The translations under genes were made by a program, and so were the position numbers. A DNA stretch of 64,000 bases from Amphimedon queenslandica (taxonomy: Eukaryota; Porifera; Demospongiae; Haplosclerida; Niphatidae): positions 238,787 to 302,786 of the forward strand of contig NW_003546275.1 of assembly GCF_000090795.2 (NCBI RefSeq), read 5' to 3'. Shown here piece by piece: positions 1 through 11,977 of the stretch (its first letter is position 1; the number at the start of each line of letters is the position of its first letter). The notes beneath the pieces are model-generated. The model had not been told where the DNA came from and searched no databases. It saw only the letters and a list, made by a program, of their open reading frames with translations.

Positions 1-712
1 TTCCTACTTCATTACACACTTACAATGCACTATGTACACAACATGTCTAAATACATACACACACACGCATGCATGCATATCTACAGATAAAGTACCAGTA
101 CACAAAATAGCGCTAAGCTTGCTTGCACATGTACAACAATCCTCACCTATAAATGCGATAGTATCATACTCCCATTCACTCTGGCATTACTCCTGTTATT
201 ACTAGCAGGAGAATAAACCTCCATGTCATTACTATGAATGAGTACACGTAGTACTACGCTAGAACCAATTGAGCATGAATGTGAATGAGATAATACAGAC
301 ACGTAGGTTGTAGCAATGTCCAACGTCTGTTGTTGTACTACTGATAATCTTTAATAGAGAGAGAGAGAGAGAAGGAAAGAGTCAGGATTGAGTGAAAGAT
401 TATGGTACCAATGAAGAGTGAAAGAGGCAAACTTAACAGTACCGATGAAGACAGACAAGGAATTTTTTTTATAAGATAACTTCACTCAAAAGAATAATAA
501 CATTAAACAAAATAACAAAAAATAATAAGATGAGAGAATGCCAGGAGAGGGAAAGAAAGAGACAAAAAATTAATAGGAGGTTGTTAACATTCTGGTCTCT
601 GATAAAAATGAAACTAAATGAAAAATTTTTTGATTACTAACTTAAATAATAAAGAGTAGTGCTTTTGAGTCTCACAATAAACTATAATAATAATAATAAT
701 GATAATAATAAC

Positions 713-752
<40 letters not shown>

Positions 753-820
753 TGTAATTAACTAATTGCATGGGCTACTAACCCATAGAAAAGGGTGTGG
801 TCTAATAAACTTCTCATAAT
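1..820. other. Region downstream of septin gene, no gene seen
   Basis: No open frame or splice pattern that I can support. It probably holds the septin 3' UTR and an intergenic stretch. Visible simple repeats are a short GA run near 355-373 and an AAT/TAA microsatellite with interruptions at about 686-751. The rest is AT-rich, non-repetitive sequence. Confidence 0.5.
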
Positions 821-3800
821 TTATTTCTTCTTCTTGGCGGATTTATCGTCTTTCTTCCCTCTGTTAAAAATGACAAAAAAACTCAAATAAAATATGGAGG
901 ACAGCATAAACAATGATAATGAAAGAAAGATGGGAGAAACACATAAAATAAAGAAAGAGAGAGAGATGTATAAAAGCAAAGAAAGATATCAGAAAATGTT
1001 AGTGGTTGCAAGCAGGTACAAAGGCTTTCTTGATTGCTGATCAGTGTCAGTAGGTCATACAATAGAACAACAGTAACTATCAGACACTACAACACTCAAG
1101 GGAACACTTCAAAAGAACACCATCTCATCCACTGGCTGCCAAGACACGTTGTTTATTAATTTCATTTAATGAATGAATACAACTCAAGCATCATATACAC
1201 TGTACATGTAGAACATGTGGCTTATTTCACAATATATGATTTTTATGATGAAAAAGGGGCTTTTGCCCAAGATAGTTATAATAATATATATTTAAGATTT
1301 CAAAACACTGTTAAGTGGACAAGATAAAAGCAGTAAATTACCACGTCTATAAGTATAGTGTGGGGTATATTTAACATAGGATTAGCAGTTTAATATAATC
1401 AATATTTAACACTGGAATCGTCCTAATAATAGTCTCAATACTAACAAATCACAACTTTATTGTTATACACTATTTACACTTTTAAAGGACCAGAACAACG
1501 ATAAATAACAACAAATGTATTTTTAAACTAAACAATATTATAAACAGCTTAATTAACCGACCAAACACGCTTGAGTTATTTATTAGTATTTTATAATTAT
1601 TTTAATAGAGACAGAGAGGAAAAAGTGATTGATATGCCACAATAAACAGCAACAAAAGAAACTGAAGACTTATGAACGCCAACCAAAGAATTATTAATAC
1701 ATACCAGGTTACCACTAAACCCTATACCTGCATATACCACCATAGACGCACACATACAGTTGTGTAAACTAGAGGGTTGGTCCAGACAGTCTCAAGGTTA
1801 ATAATAAACTTTAGAAGAGTTGATAGTTTAATTCAATAACATTAGACTGACTTCTTTCTCACCACTTGCTGCACAGCACACAGAAGTCCCCTTAACTATA
1901 TGTATATAGTACAGGGATTTTGAAGTAGAGAATTCTTGATTTTTATAGTTCATTCTGATGCATATACATGTTCTTATGTTGTGTAGGAAGTTTGAGCCAA
2001 TTCCGATACAATTTAGATTTTTTATGAATTTTTGAAGTTGCTCAAAAATCGGACCAAAGTCCCTGTACTATAGTACAGGGATTTCGGCCAAATTTTGTCG
2101 AAAATGAAAAGTAGAGAATTCTCCATTTTAACAATTTTTCAGATGCATATACATGTACTTATGTTGCGTAGAAAGTTTGAGCTGATTCCAATACAATTTG
2201 GATTTTTTATGAATTTTTAAAGTTGCTCAAAAATCGGACCAAAGTCCCTGTACTATAGTACAGGGATTTTAGCCAAATTTCACCAAAAACGAAAAGTAGA
2301 GAATTATTGATTTTTATAATTCATTCTGATGCATATACATGTTCTTAAGTTGTGTAGAAAGTTTGAGCTGATTCCGATCATAATTGAATTTTGTATGAAT
2401 TTTTTAAGTTGCTCAAAAATCAGACCAAAGTCCCTATACTGTATGTACTCCATACATTCCCTGATCTAATTCTTATGTTATGTAGCTCACAAAAGAGTTG
2501 AATGGGATACAACTATCCCAATTATTAGTTTATGACACCCTGGACTATAGACTACACTCTCACACACACAATGAGTGAGAAGGTTTTCAGTACAAGAGAT
2601 CCATAAACGACGCAATGTCAATGACAGACAGTAATTACTGTTAATGTAATTAACCTGATTAACACCTTTAACTTAACAACATCTGTCAGCAATCAAACAA
2701 AAGAGCCTCTCTTCCCATTCAAACACACAATGATGCATAATATTTAATATTAATCCTTCAACGCCCACTCATTAATTAAAAATAACCACACCCATCAATT
2801 AATTAACACCACCATTAATAAAACTAGCCCCACCCATTAATTATACTAGTAATCCGCCCACTCACTTTGCTGGTGCCTGCTGCCTCATTTGAGACTCCAC
2901 TTGTTCCATGTACTTTTGCTGTTCAATGTCATACTGTCTCTTGTCCTCGTCAAACTGTCTCTTGCTCTCATTCAAGTCTCTCTCCAGCTGCTCAATGGTT
3001 CGTGTCATTGCCTCCTTACGCCTATTCAACTATACAGGGACAATGAAAACACAATATATTAATCTCAATATTTAATATTAATTTTATTTATTTACTATTT
3101 TTATTTAATACTTTTTTATTAACTATTCTTTATTTTTTAGTTATATTTTTTTGGTCTCACGTCGTGCTTGATGTCTTCAAGCTTTTGAAGTTTCTCGCGG
3201 ACTTTGACCTCAAAGACGTCCTCCATTTCCTCCTCCATTCTCCTCATCTTCTTCTCGTGCTCCTTCTTCTCCACCTCAAACTGAGCCAATGGATCACTAA
3301 AAATATAAATAAATAAATAAATATTTAAAGAGAGGGAAGGAAAAAGAGAGGAAAGGAAGACAGCTAGTTATTTCTTACCGTGAAGGAGCAATCTTGTCGG
3401 TAGCAGATCCGGTGACGGAGCTGACGTTAGCAAGTTTAGTGCAGCGATAATTCTCATAGTGGACATTATTGGTAATGTCCTTGAGGTCTTGCATGTGAGT
3501 TCTATAAATAAAAATAAAGTTAAAAAAATAAAAAGATACATAATAAATATATAAATAAATAAATAAGGAAAAGCAGAGATGCATAATGTACAAAGTGAAA
3601 TGGAGAAGATGAAAAAGAAATGATTATTGTATAAAAAAGCTAACCTGATTATCATATTTCTTAATGTGGTAAAGTCGCAATGATCGGCATTCTCAACTTC
3701 AGCCACGCCCCACGGGTACTGACGCCCACGCACCTTCTTTTGATTAACCTCCAGAATAGTGTTACTCCCAACAACAGCAAATGGGATTGCCTCCTATTAA

Positions 3801-6800
3801 ATAAAATAAATAATAATATAAATAAATAAAACATTTAAATATATGCTCGTTTATAATGCTATAAATTAAATTTAAAACAAGCAATAACAACAGTTAATAA
3901 TTATAATAATTAATAATTTCATGATTCAAAGTTCTTATGTGTGTTTGTGTGTGTGTATATATAAAATTAATGTATTAACTCACTCTCAGTTTTTGATTAG
4001 CAGCGTCATCCTCTTCGTCAAGCTGGGCGTCAGGGAACTGATATATCTTAATCCCGTTGTCAGCAATGTCTTGTAGCACCTAAAATAAATTAAATTTACA
4101 AAAATGCACCAACTAAATGATTAGCTATGATTAGCTATGGCCTAAAACTGTGAGAAAATAAACGATCGTCAGAGCCGTACAAGCAGAAAGTACATACCAC
4201 AACATAAGATGATAGTATAATATAGTCAAACATAAATAATTACAATTCCAACAACACATGTTAACACAAATACCTCAGATACTGTATGCAACATTATTAT
4301 TATTATTATACTAATATTTAAAAATTCAAAAATAACATCATTGTAATTATAAAGGCACTAATAGCAAAACCTACATGTATTTATGTATATGTACTACTAT
4401 ACACAGTGGGTTTAGAGAGATATACATGTGTATGTTAGTAAAGGCTATTTGTTTAGTGTTGGGGTTGATGTTAAAGTCATAAATGTACATGTATGTATAA
4501 TGTACTGTAAGTACTAGCTGTACAATACAAATAATGAGCTTACCACTTTCTTGAACCTGACAACTTCTTCAGGAGTGAAGGTATCAGCTTTAGCAATAAC
4601 TGGAACAATATTAGTCTGAGAGAATGAGTGACAATGTGAATAATAATCATAGGGAGGTACAGAGTAAAACAATATTATACCATTCGTACCTTGTTGTGGA
4701 GCTGTTTCATGAACTCAATATCAATTTGACGCAAACTAAACACAAGAGAGGAGGAGGATAAATAAAATAAAATAACACACAATTTACCATAAAATAAAAA
4801 TTAAACACACACACACCTACACCTACACACAAAGCATTCCAATAAGAGCCCACACACTTACACTCTAATTAGAACACACGTGTGCAATACCCAATCATTG
4901 CAACCATTTATGGCAATGAAGCTAAAACACACACAGACTAATATACAAATACCTAAGCACATTAAGGCACAGCTAGCATACAGCTTCATAATGTAAACTG
5001 CTAACAAACAAATGCAATAGGCACAGGAATATATGTACATGTACATCATATTCAAATATAAATTGAATTCAACCTAGAGTCTTGTTGATATGTGCCCATA
5101 TCTTACCCGTGTCCATTAGGAGGTATGAAGTAGAGGCAGCAGTGGATGCGGTAGTCTTCAGTGTAGCCTCTATTGACTCTTGACTCGTCATTCAAATACT
5201 TCTCATACTTTGAGTCAATGTAATCAACTATTGGCCTCCAGCTGGAAAGACAGAGAGAGAGAGTAATAACAAGTGTTATTCTATAAGCTATCCCATATAT
5301 ATTTAAAGCATTAGGCCCACTATACAGATACATACCATTGGCTATTATCAACAATGTCTCCAAAGCCTGGAGTATCAATAAGAGTGAGCTCTAGTCTAAC
5401 TCCGCCCTCTTCAACAGAAACTGTGGACTCCTTGATCTAGGGAAAAAGAGAGAAAGTATATGGATTTAAATACACATTAAATCTACATTAATAACATGAT
5501 ACTAATGACTTCTAAGTATGATGCATTAGTTTGTGTGTGTGCTAGTCTATCATCAATAGAATGACTGCATGAGTAAGTCATTAGGTGAGGAATCACAAAT
5601 ATTACGAGTATAAGTACATGTACATTGTACTTTAATTAGAAACTCAATGAATACACTAACTACCATCAATGTCTAATGGTCCATGTATATGTACATGTAT
5701 TCGGGCATTAAATAGAAGTACCTCTGTTGTCCTCGGCATCCTCTGGGGAGAGGGGCTATAAACACAGTCCTCATAAAGATCAGTCATGAATAATGAATTG
5801 ATGAGAGTCGACTTTCCTAGACCACTCTGACCTAAAAAAATAATATACACAATTATATAGTCACCAAATGATCAATCAAGATATGCAGGTGGCCTAGCTA
5901 ACTATAATTAGCCCTCTCTGACAAGATGGATACAAGTAATGATGTATATGAATGCTGCTGTATCAACACCACTACATTTACTGAACATATGTACATCTTG
6001 AGATGTCATTAGGGAATTAGAAATGAAAGAGAGAGAAGAAGGTAGTAAGATCAAGGGCATACCTACGACCATTAGTGAAAATTGGAAGCCTCTCTTGACA
6101 GCCTTTCTAAAGACTTGGTTAGGGAGATTGGCATATCCAACATAAGAGACTTCAGCTTTTTCCTACAGAGAGAGCGAGAGAGGGGGGGTATGTAAGATAT
6201 TAATAATTCTCATGAAAATACCATGTACTTCATAAAATAAACGTCAAATACTCCAAATGTAAACATACCATTAATTATTGACATACCCAACAATACTTTA
6301 CAAAACTAATAAAATCATAACAGCACGCCTAATATGCTCTCTCTAAGCTCATAACACTAGACATTACAATTTGTTAGCAACAAGGGAGGAACAAATTAGA
6401 TTTACGAACAGCAAAACTCATTTGTCAAAATGTTATAAACAACTAACCAGAGACTAATGAAATTACCTACAGCCATGACAGAAATTTTTGTGTAAACAAT
6501 TTACTACTGCTATTCCATGAAATGAATTTTTTGTTAGCTTTGTACATATTTTTTTGTTTTTAAAAATATATGCAATTATTGTTAGCTGCTTGAAAGCAAT
6601 TCATATTCAGCTTTTCTTAAATATTATCATGTTCAAATCACACGTAATAATTAATAGTACATTTTATCAATTAAAGATACAGAGTACAATTATGATGCTT
6701 GCATTTAAAAGCTTTTGGAGATAGCAAATTAATAATGCAAAAAGAGAACAATCACAACTAAAGATAATAATTACAAAGGCAAGAAAAACAAATTAAAGTA

Positions 6801-7020
6801 CATGTATATGTATTATTAGAAAAGGGCATGAGTTTTCTTTATAAGTTTTTCTTTATAAATAACACACAAATAAAAACAACAAATTGTTTAGTCTTTGATA
6901 AAATCACTGGCATAACCAGTATAAAAAGAGACAGAGAGACAATATAAAAAAATGGAAGAAGCTTTAAACCGACTTTCTTACCTTTTCTGATACAGTCCAT
7001 TTTGCCAAATAGCGAGACAT
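821..7020 (-). CDS. Septin GTPase, septin-7-like
   Basis: Filament-forming GTPase of the cortical cytoskeleton and cilium base. Coding exons (minus): 6982-7020, 6063-6162, 5722-5831, 5336-5436, 5107-5241, 4690-4735, 4544-4615, 3984-4079, 3645-3793, 3379-3501, 3161-3296, 2866-3029, 821-860. They sum to 1311 nt (436 aa). The G1 P-loop GQSGLGKS, G3 DTPGFGD and G4 AKAD are intact. The septin unique element ([13 protein letters not shown], then [20 protein letters not shown]) leads into a C-terminal coiled coil with [20 protein letters not shown], which resembles septin-7 more than other groups. The protein ends in a lysine-rich tail ([12 protein letters not shown]). The start gives [13 protein letters not shown]. 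The last intron (861-2865) is about 2 kb and carries satellite repeats. Family assignment is firm; the septin-7 subgroup is from memory of the coiled-coil motif. Confidence 0.93.
1886..2462 (-). repeat. Satellite array (subfamily A), core on - strand, septin last intron
   Basis: About three units with a period of about 185 bp. The palindrome CCCTGTACTATAGTACAGGG begins at 2061 and 2246, with a decayed version near 2432 and a partial one near 1895-1916. Each unit contains GAAAAGTAGAGAATT, then TGATGCATATACATG, then GTAGAAAGTTTGAGCTGATT, then GCTCAAAAATCGGACCAAAG. Confidence 0.9.
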
Positions 7021-7724
7021 TTTTCAGGAGAAGGAATAAACAGAGAGGGAGGGAAAGGTAAAGTGTGAAGTAAATAACAGACAAACCACAAGTGAATACA
7101 AAAGAAAACAAGCAAGAGTAATGGGACTCTGATTGACTATAAATGGCTGCCAAACACTTGTTAATGGCTCCTTTTTGACAGGAGAAGTGGCCAGAGAGAG
7201 GGAGGGAGAGGAGCAGAGACAGGCTGACAGGGGCGAGAAAGAGAGAAGGTATATCTTCCCTCTATCAAAAAGTGTGTGGGAGTAACGGTATCACTATGAA
7301 AGGAATGTGATCGGATTACTATATGAGCTTCTTCCGTCACACGGGACAAGGAATGGAGTATCTGTTCCGATATTTGGACACTCTCCAGCAAAAGAGAAAG
7401 CTGCAAGCTCGCTGTCTCTCTCCCTCTCCTCCTCTCTCACTCCTCCCTAACGACCCTAGGGAATTCTGACAGCCATAAATGAGCCAAACAGAGCTCTAGA
7501 ATGCTCCAAAAAACTCACCTCCCTGAGACATGTCGCCTAAGGAAATTAAGGGACAAATATAATGATAAAGATACTTTAAAATTCTCTCTCAAGAGAAAAG
7601 ATAGCAAAGAGAGTATCCCGAAGAGACCTATGAAATCAGCGTGACCGCCAGCTCAATTAATTTTACTTAATTAATTATTTTATTAATTGGTTAATAACCA
7701 GGTGGTTACGCCCCTCTCCATCCA
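7021..7724. promoter_or_regulatory. Divergent promoter region, septin / GINS2
   Basis: Shared upstream region of two head-to-head genes. The septin side is strongly purine/pyrimidine skewed (GA/CT-rich, about 7190-7440). No TATA box or other clear motif was recognised. A short ATG-containing, donor-like stretch near 7514-7531 was considered as an alternative first exon and rejected. Confidence 0.4.
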
Positions 7725-8900
7725 ATGGATTTTAATGAAATTGAGTTTCTTGCAGAGAAAGAGCTCGTAACTGTAGTACCAAACTTTTCAGAGGACAAGA
7801 TAACACTTGTAACAGTTAAGAAAACCTTTACTCTACACACATTCTATCAATATTAACCATATATTTTTTCATGGCAACAAAAATTGCATGCATCTACTAG
7901 TAGACTATAGTACATATTAATTTATTTCCTATTTTGGTCATTTATGTATTTCCACACACACACACACACACATTGCTAGGGAGACTACGGACCATTTAAT
8001 CCATCTATGCCCACGACCGTACCACTGTGGCTAGCGGTGAGTCTTAAGAAGCAGCAAAGATGTCATATCCAGCCGCCCGAGTGGTTGAATGTCGGTAAAT
8101 AAAGAAACACACTCACACTGACCACCTGTCAACAGTTAGTAGTCGAATTGGTAGTACTATTGTCCCGGTAGTGGAATTTGTAGTGTAGTAATTGTTATAC
8201 AATACCACACATTGAATTATCATTAAGGAACTAACAGGTTACTATAAATAGATTTAAAATATTTAAATACAGAGAGATTAATATGTACACGTATGTACAT
8301 GTATATCATCGTATTGGTACTATGAGAAAGTTTAGAGTATTAGATAATGATGTAACAGTTGTTAAAAAAGAGAATGAGTGATCGTGTGTAGTGATAGTAA
8401 CCGTTTTATAGTATTAAGTTTAAAGTTGACCCATTTATATTATTACTGTTTTAATTAAGACATGTTGACCCAGAAGAAACAAGATGAGAAAGAGTCTGAG
8501 CTTTTTGTTGAAATGCCCTCGAATCATTTCATTGAAATAGCCACCATACTCCTCGACAAGTAGGTCTACATAACCACACCCCTCAATTAATTAATAATAA
8601 TAATAGTGCATCTGACGACATAACACAACCTGATGAAGTGCGGGCACTAATTAAAGATATATCTGACGCCAGGGCTGCTAAACTAAAAAAGGGTATTGTC
8701 GATATGGTTGTTGAAAGAGCAACGCATGGAAAGGTACATTAATCATGTGACACGAATTGATTATTAATAATTATTATTATCATTAGGTTGATAACCTCAC
8801 GCCAATGGAGGTCACTTCTGTGCGTTCTTTCCTGACTCAATCCCTTGACCAGTTACACATTCTTCGCAGTCACGCCAACCAACACGCAACCCAGACATAA
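7725..8900 (+). CDS. GINS complex subunit PSF2
   Basis: Subunit of the GINS tetramer, part of the CMG replicative helicase in the nucleus. Exons: 7725-7814, 7980-8094, 8460-8559, 8607-8733, 8787-8900. They total 546 nt (181 aa), close to the usual PSF2 length of about 185. Diagnostic segments: N-terminal [20 protein letters not shown], then [22 protein letters not shown] and PPEWLNV, then [18 protein letters not shown] and the C-terminal helix [20 protein letters not shown]. The start is the only ATG giving the conserved N-terminus. It is head-to-head with the septin gene and ends 181 bp from the oppositely oriented RMDN stop codon. Confidence 0.95.
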
Positions 8901-9081
8901 TATTATTATTTTTATGTGCTCTTATTATAGCTATATAATATATTATATGCAGGTATAGATACTGTAATAATTTAATTGAAGTTTTAATGCTCTTTAAATA
9001 ATAATTATACTGTTACTGATTATATAGCTATTGTTGTATTGACAACTTTTAATATTAGTCTACTAAATGTTGTACGAGTCT

Positions 9082-10936
9082 TTAAAGGGTTTGCAGTAAT
9101 TTCTTGGCGTCTTCTATAGCCTAATAACAATAATAAGAGAAGAGAGTGAATACGGTTGATATAATATTATTTTTACAAACATGGGATTATAGGCTTGTGT
9201 GTAAAGCAAGAAACCTTGCATTAAATAAAGTGAGTAACCCTTCTGTGGTAACTTATTAATAATTATTTTAAATCCACCACATGCTGACCTCATTATCGTC
9301 GCCCATTAAAACTTCATTTTTATAACCAGCTGCTTTCTCAAGCCATACTCTTGCTTCATCCTTCTTCCCTAAATTCAAGTAGCACTTTCCAATGAACAAC
9401 CAGTTACTGCAATAGAACCCAGGACTAACTGGAAGTATAAAAAGTATAGTAAACATAAATTAGTATTTCCACACATACTTTCTTCTGCTTTTAGAAAGAA
9501 AGATAAAGCCTAAAAAATAAATAGAAATAATATCTCCTTTTATACTAATTATAAATAATCCTCAATACCTCATCATAAGTGGACGAAGGAGGCGTGGTAA
9601 AGATATACTGGGCCGCCTTTCTCATGTACCACGGTACGTTGGCCACCTCAAAACACCATCGACCAATCAAATGTCTAGTAGAGGCGTCAGTAGGATTGAG
9701 CTCTGCAGCTTTCTAATTTAGAAATAATAATAATAAGTAATTAACTATAATTAATGTGCATGTAATACAGGTTCATATATATCCTTGTATTAATTTACGT
9801 CAAAGTTTTCACGTATTTCAAAAGATTTCTCGATCTTTTTCTTGTATCCTTCAAACTCCAACGACCAATTTAAGAGCACACCTTTCCACTAATAATGAAT
9901 ACAACATATACCAAAGATGATATACTGTTTATAATAATAACTATTAATATTCTTATTAGCACTACAAAAATAATGTTAACTAAATATGGTCATATGAGAA
10001 CTGATTCTATCCTTAATTCACAGGCTTATGTAGGCAAGTACTAACTTTCAGTTGCTTTTTGAAAGTAGTAGGGATTTTACCAACACTCTATGCATAATTA
10101 TAGCAATGTACATGTATAATATATATAAGGAGACACCCACACGTATAAAAGCATACGATGAGTGGGAGATGATAAAAAAACAGCTAGAGGCTTCAGCAAA
10201 GAAGTACATGATAATACTACAATCAGATAATTATCAACTCTTGCTACAATGTACATGTGAGAGCAATCATGTTCATTATCACGTTATTACAGTGTCCTTG
10301 TCTATCCTTTGACCATTAATTTTAAACCCTTAGCACATGCAGCTGCATTTAATTCAACTCACTCTATAAGCAAAATAGCACTTGTCATTTAAAGCAATAG
10401 CTTTAGAAGCATACTCCAGCCCCATGTTAGCCAAGGATTGAGCTTCTTTGGTATCAGGAGTGTGGTATTTCCCTTGCCTGTAGCAGATACGAGCAAACCT
10501 CCACAGTATTTCAGGATTCTCTGTATCTTTGTGAGCATTGAGCACATCATAAGCTTCCTTGATCTTGTTCTGAGCCATGAGGTCATCAGCTTGCTTAATT
10601 ATGTCGTCATCTTTACTGGATTCTGCCATCTTGCAATAAGATCCAAGTGCAAAGACAGAAGAAGAGGCTAGTAATCCTAACAGTGCACCCTACAAAATAC
10701 AAATAGAGAAAGCGGGGTTAATGTAGGCGTAGCTTAAACCAAATTTATATAAAATATTCATAGTTTTTCAAGAAAAATTAATCACATCAGACAGTGGCTG
10801 GATCTACCTTTTTGAAATAATGTGTCCTAGGAGTTCTGCTGCTGGCCCAGTTTCTGATTGTTTCTCTGTGCAACAAAGAAGGAAGGGATGGGACCTTAGC
10901 GATAATAGTTCTCAGAAAAGGTCTGGCTAGTAACAT
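9082..10936 (-). CDS. Regulator of microtubule dynamics (RMDN) family, mitochondrial
   Basis: TPR-like helical protein of the RMDN1/2/3 family, associated with microtubules, mitochondria and ER contacts. Exons (minus): 10808-10936, 10363-10689, 9799-9888, 9569-9712, 9479-9509, 9289-9428, 9082-9120; total 900 nt (299 aa). The first exon encodes an Arg-rich, acid-poor leader (MLLARPFLRTIIAK...) that looks like a mitochondrial presequence. A short hydrophobic stretch GALLGLLASSSVFALGSY follows. The body has EILWRFARICY, GRWCFEVANVPWYMRKAAQ, FTTPPSSTYDEAL and WLFIGKCYLNLGKKDEA, typical of the family. The last intron uses a weak GTCAGC donor. Reading through it instead gives an alternative seven-residue tail. 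An ATG just upstream is out of frame and stops at once. Confidence 0.9.
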
Positions 10937-11099
10937 TGCATTTTTGATTTTGGTGGTTTTGTAGGTGTGAACATGATATTAACCATCACGCCCACTCATT
11001 GTTTACATCAGCACGTGTTTAGAGTTTACGGAGTTGATGTACGGAGTAAAAAATGGGAGTGACTACGTCACATGACCATTGAAACAGATCAGAAGAAAG
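10937..11099. promoter_or_regulatory. Divergent promoter with CLEAR/E-box-like sites, RMDN / V-ATPase d
   Basis: Only 163 bp separate the two start codons. The spacer holds a canonical E-box CACGTG at 11012-11017 and GTCACATGAC at 11067-11076. The latter is one base from the TFEB/MITF CLEAR element GTCACGTGAC and matches the MITF M-box core TCACATGA. V-ATPase subunits are known vertebrate targets of this factor family, so regulation by a bHLH-Zip factor is a reasonable inference. No TATA box was seen. Confidence 0.45.
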
Positions 11100-11674
11100 A
11101 TGGGCAACAACTTTTCAGAGTATACCTTTAACGTGGGCCATGGATACTTGGAAGGGCTCCTCCGAGGCTTCAGATCTGGGATACTGGACAGGACTGACTA
11201 CCTCAATCTTGTTCAGTGTGAGACCATTGAAGGTAAAAGACATAATCTCAATGCTACATCAAATTAGCTATTTCTCTACTCTGTATTTATCCATATATGG
11301 TATAGATCTAAAGATGCAGCTAGCTGCTACTGATTACGGTAATTTTCTACAGAGTGAGCCCTCACCTATACCAGTAACAGTGCTTGATGAGAAGCTCAAG
11401 AATCATTTGGTGATACAGTTCCGATACATAAGGGCCCATTCAGTTGAACCTCTCTCCACCTTTCTTGATTACATAACGTACGTTACATGTATTGGGTGTG
11501 GTCACACGCAGCTATTAGAAGCGTGGGTGTAGTTCATCAAATTTTTAAGAGCATTAATTATAACACTATTTTAATGCTGTTATGTTATTTTGTGATTTAC
11601 TAGTGAGCATGTGCTATGTAAAAGTGAGAACATACCTAGTGCTATTCATTTCATTGTCTTCCATTGTATTGAAA

Positions 11675-11742
<68 letters not shown>

Positions 11743-11940
11743 TGCTTCTTTAGTTACAGTTATATGATTGATAATATTATTCTCCTCATTACGGGTACTC
11801 TCCATCAAAGACAAATAGCAGAACTACGTGCAAAATGTCATCCACTTGGCTCTTTTGAGGAAATGGAGTCGATTAACATTGCTACCACTCCAGCTGAACT
11901 TTATTCGGCAGTATTGGTGGACACACCCCTAGGTATAACG

Positions 11941-11977
<37 letters not shown>

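Noticed and set aside
1886-2462. Idea that the tandem arrays are CRISPR repeats or an LTR element
   Set aside because: Units are contiguous without unique spacers, the host is a eukaryotic intron, and there are no cas genes, terminal direct repeats, primer-binding sites or coding regions.
7161-7406. Open frame of 81 codons on the minus strand upstream of septin
   Set aside because: Low-complexity Ser/Leu-rich product from a purine-rich promoter stretch, with no splice link to septin.
7514-7531. Alternative first exon for the septin gene (ATG TCT CAG GGA G, then GTGAGT)
   Set aside because: Joining it to the next coding exon puts that exon in the wrong phase and hits a stop within four codons. 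Probably 5' UTR or chance.
10052-10312. 86-codon plus-strand frame inside the RMDN gene
   Set aside because: Lies in an RMDN intron and partly mirrors exon antisense sequence; no family resemblance.
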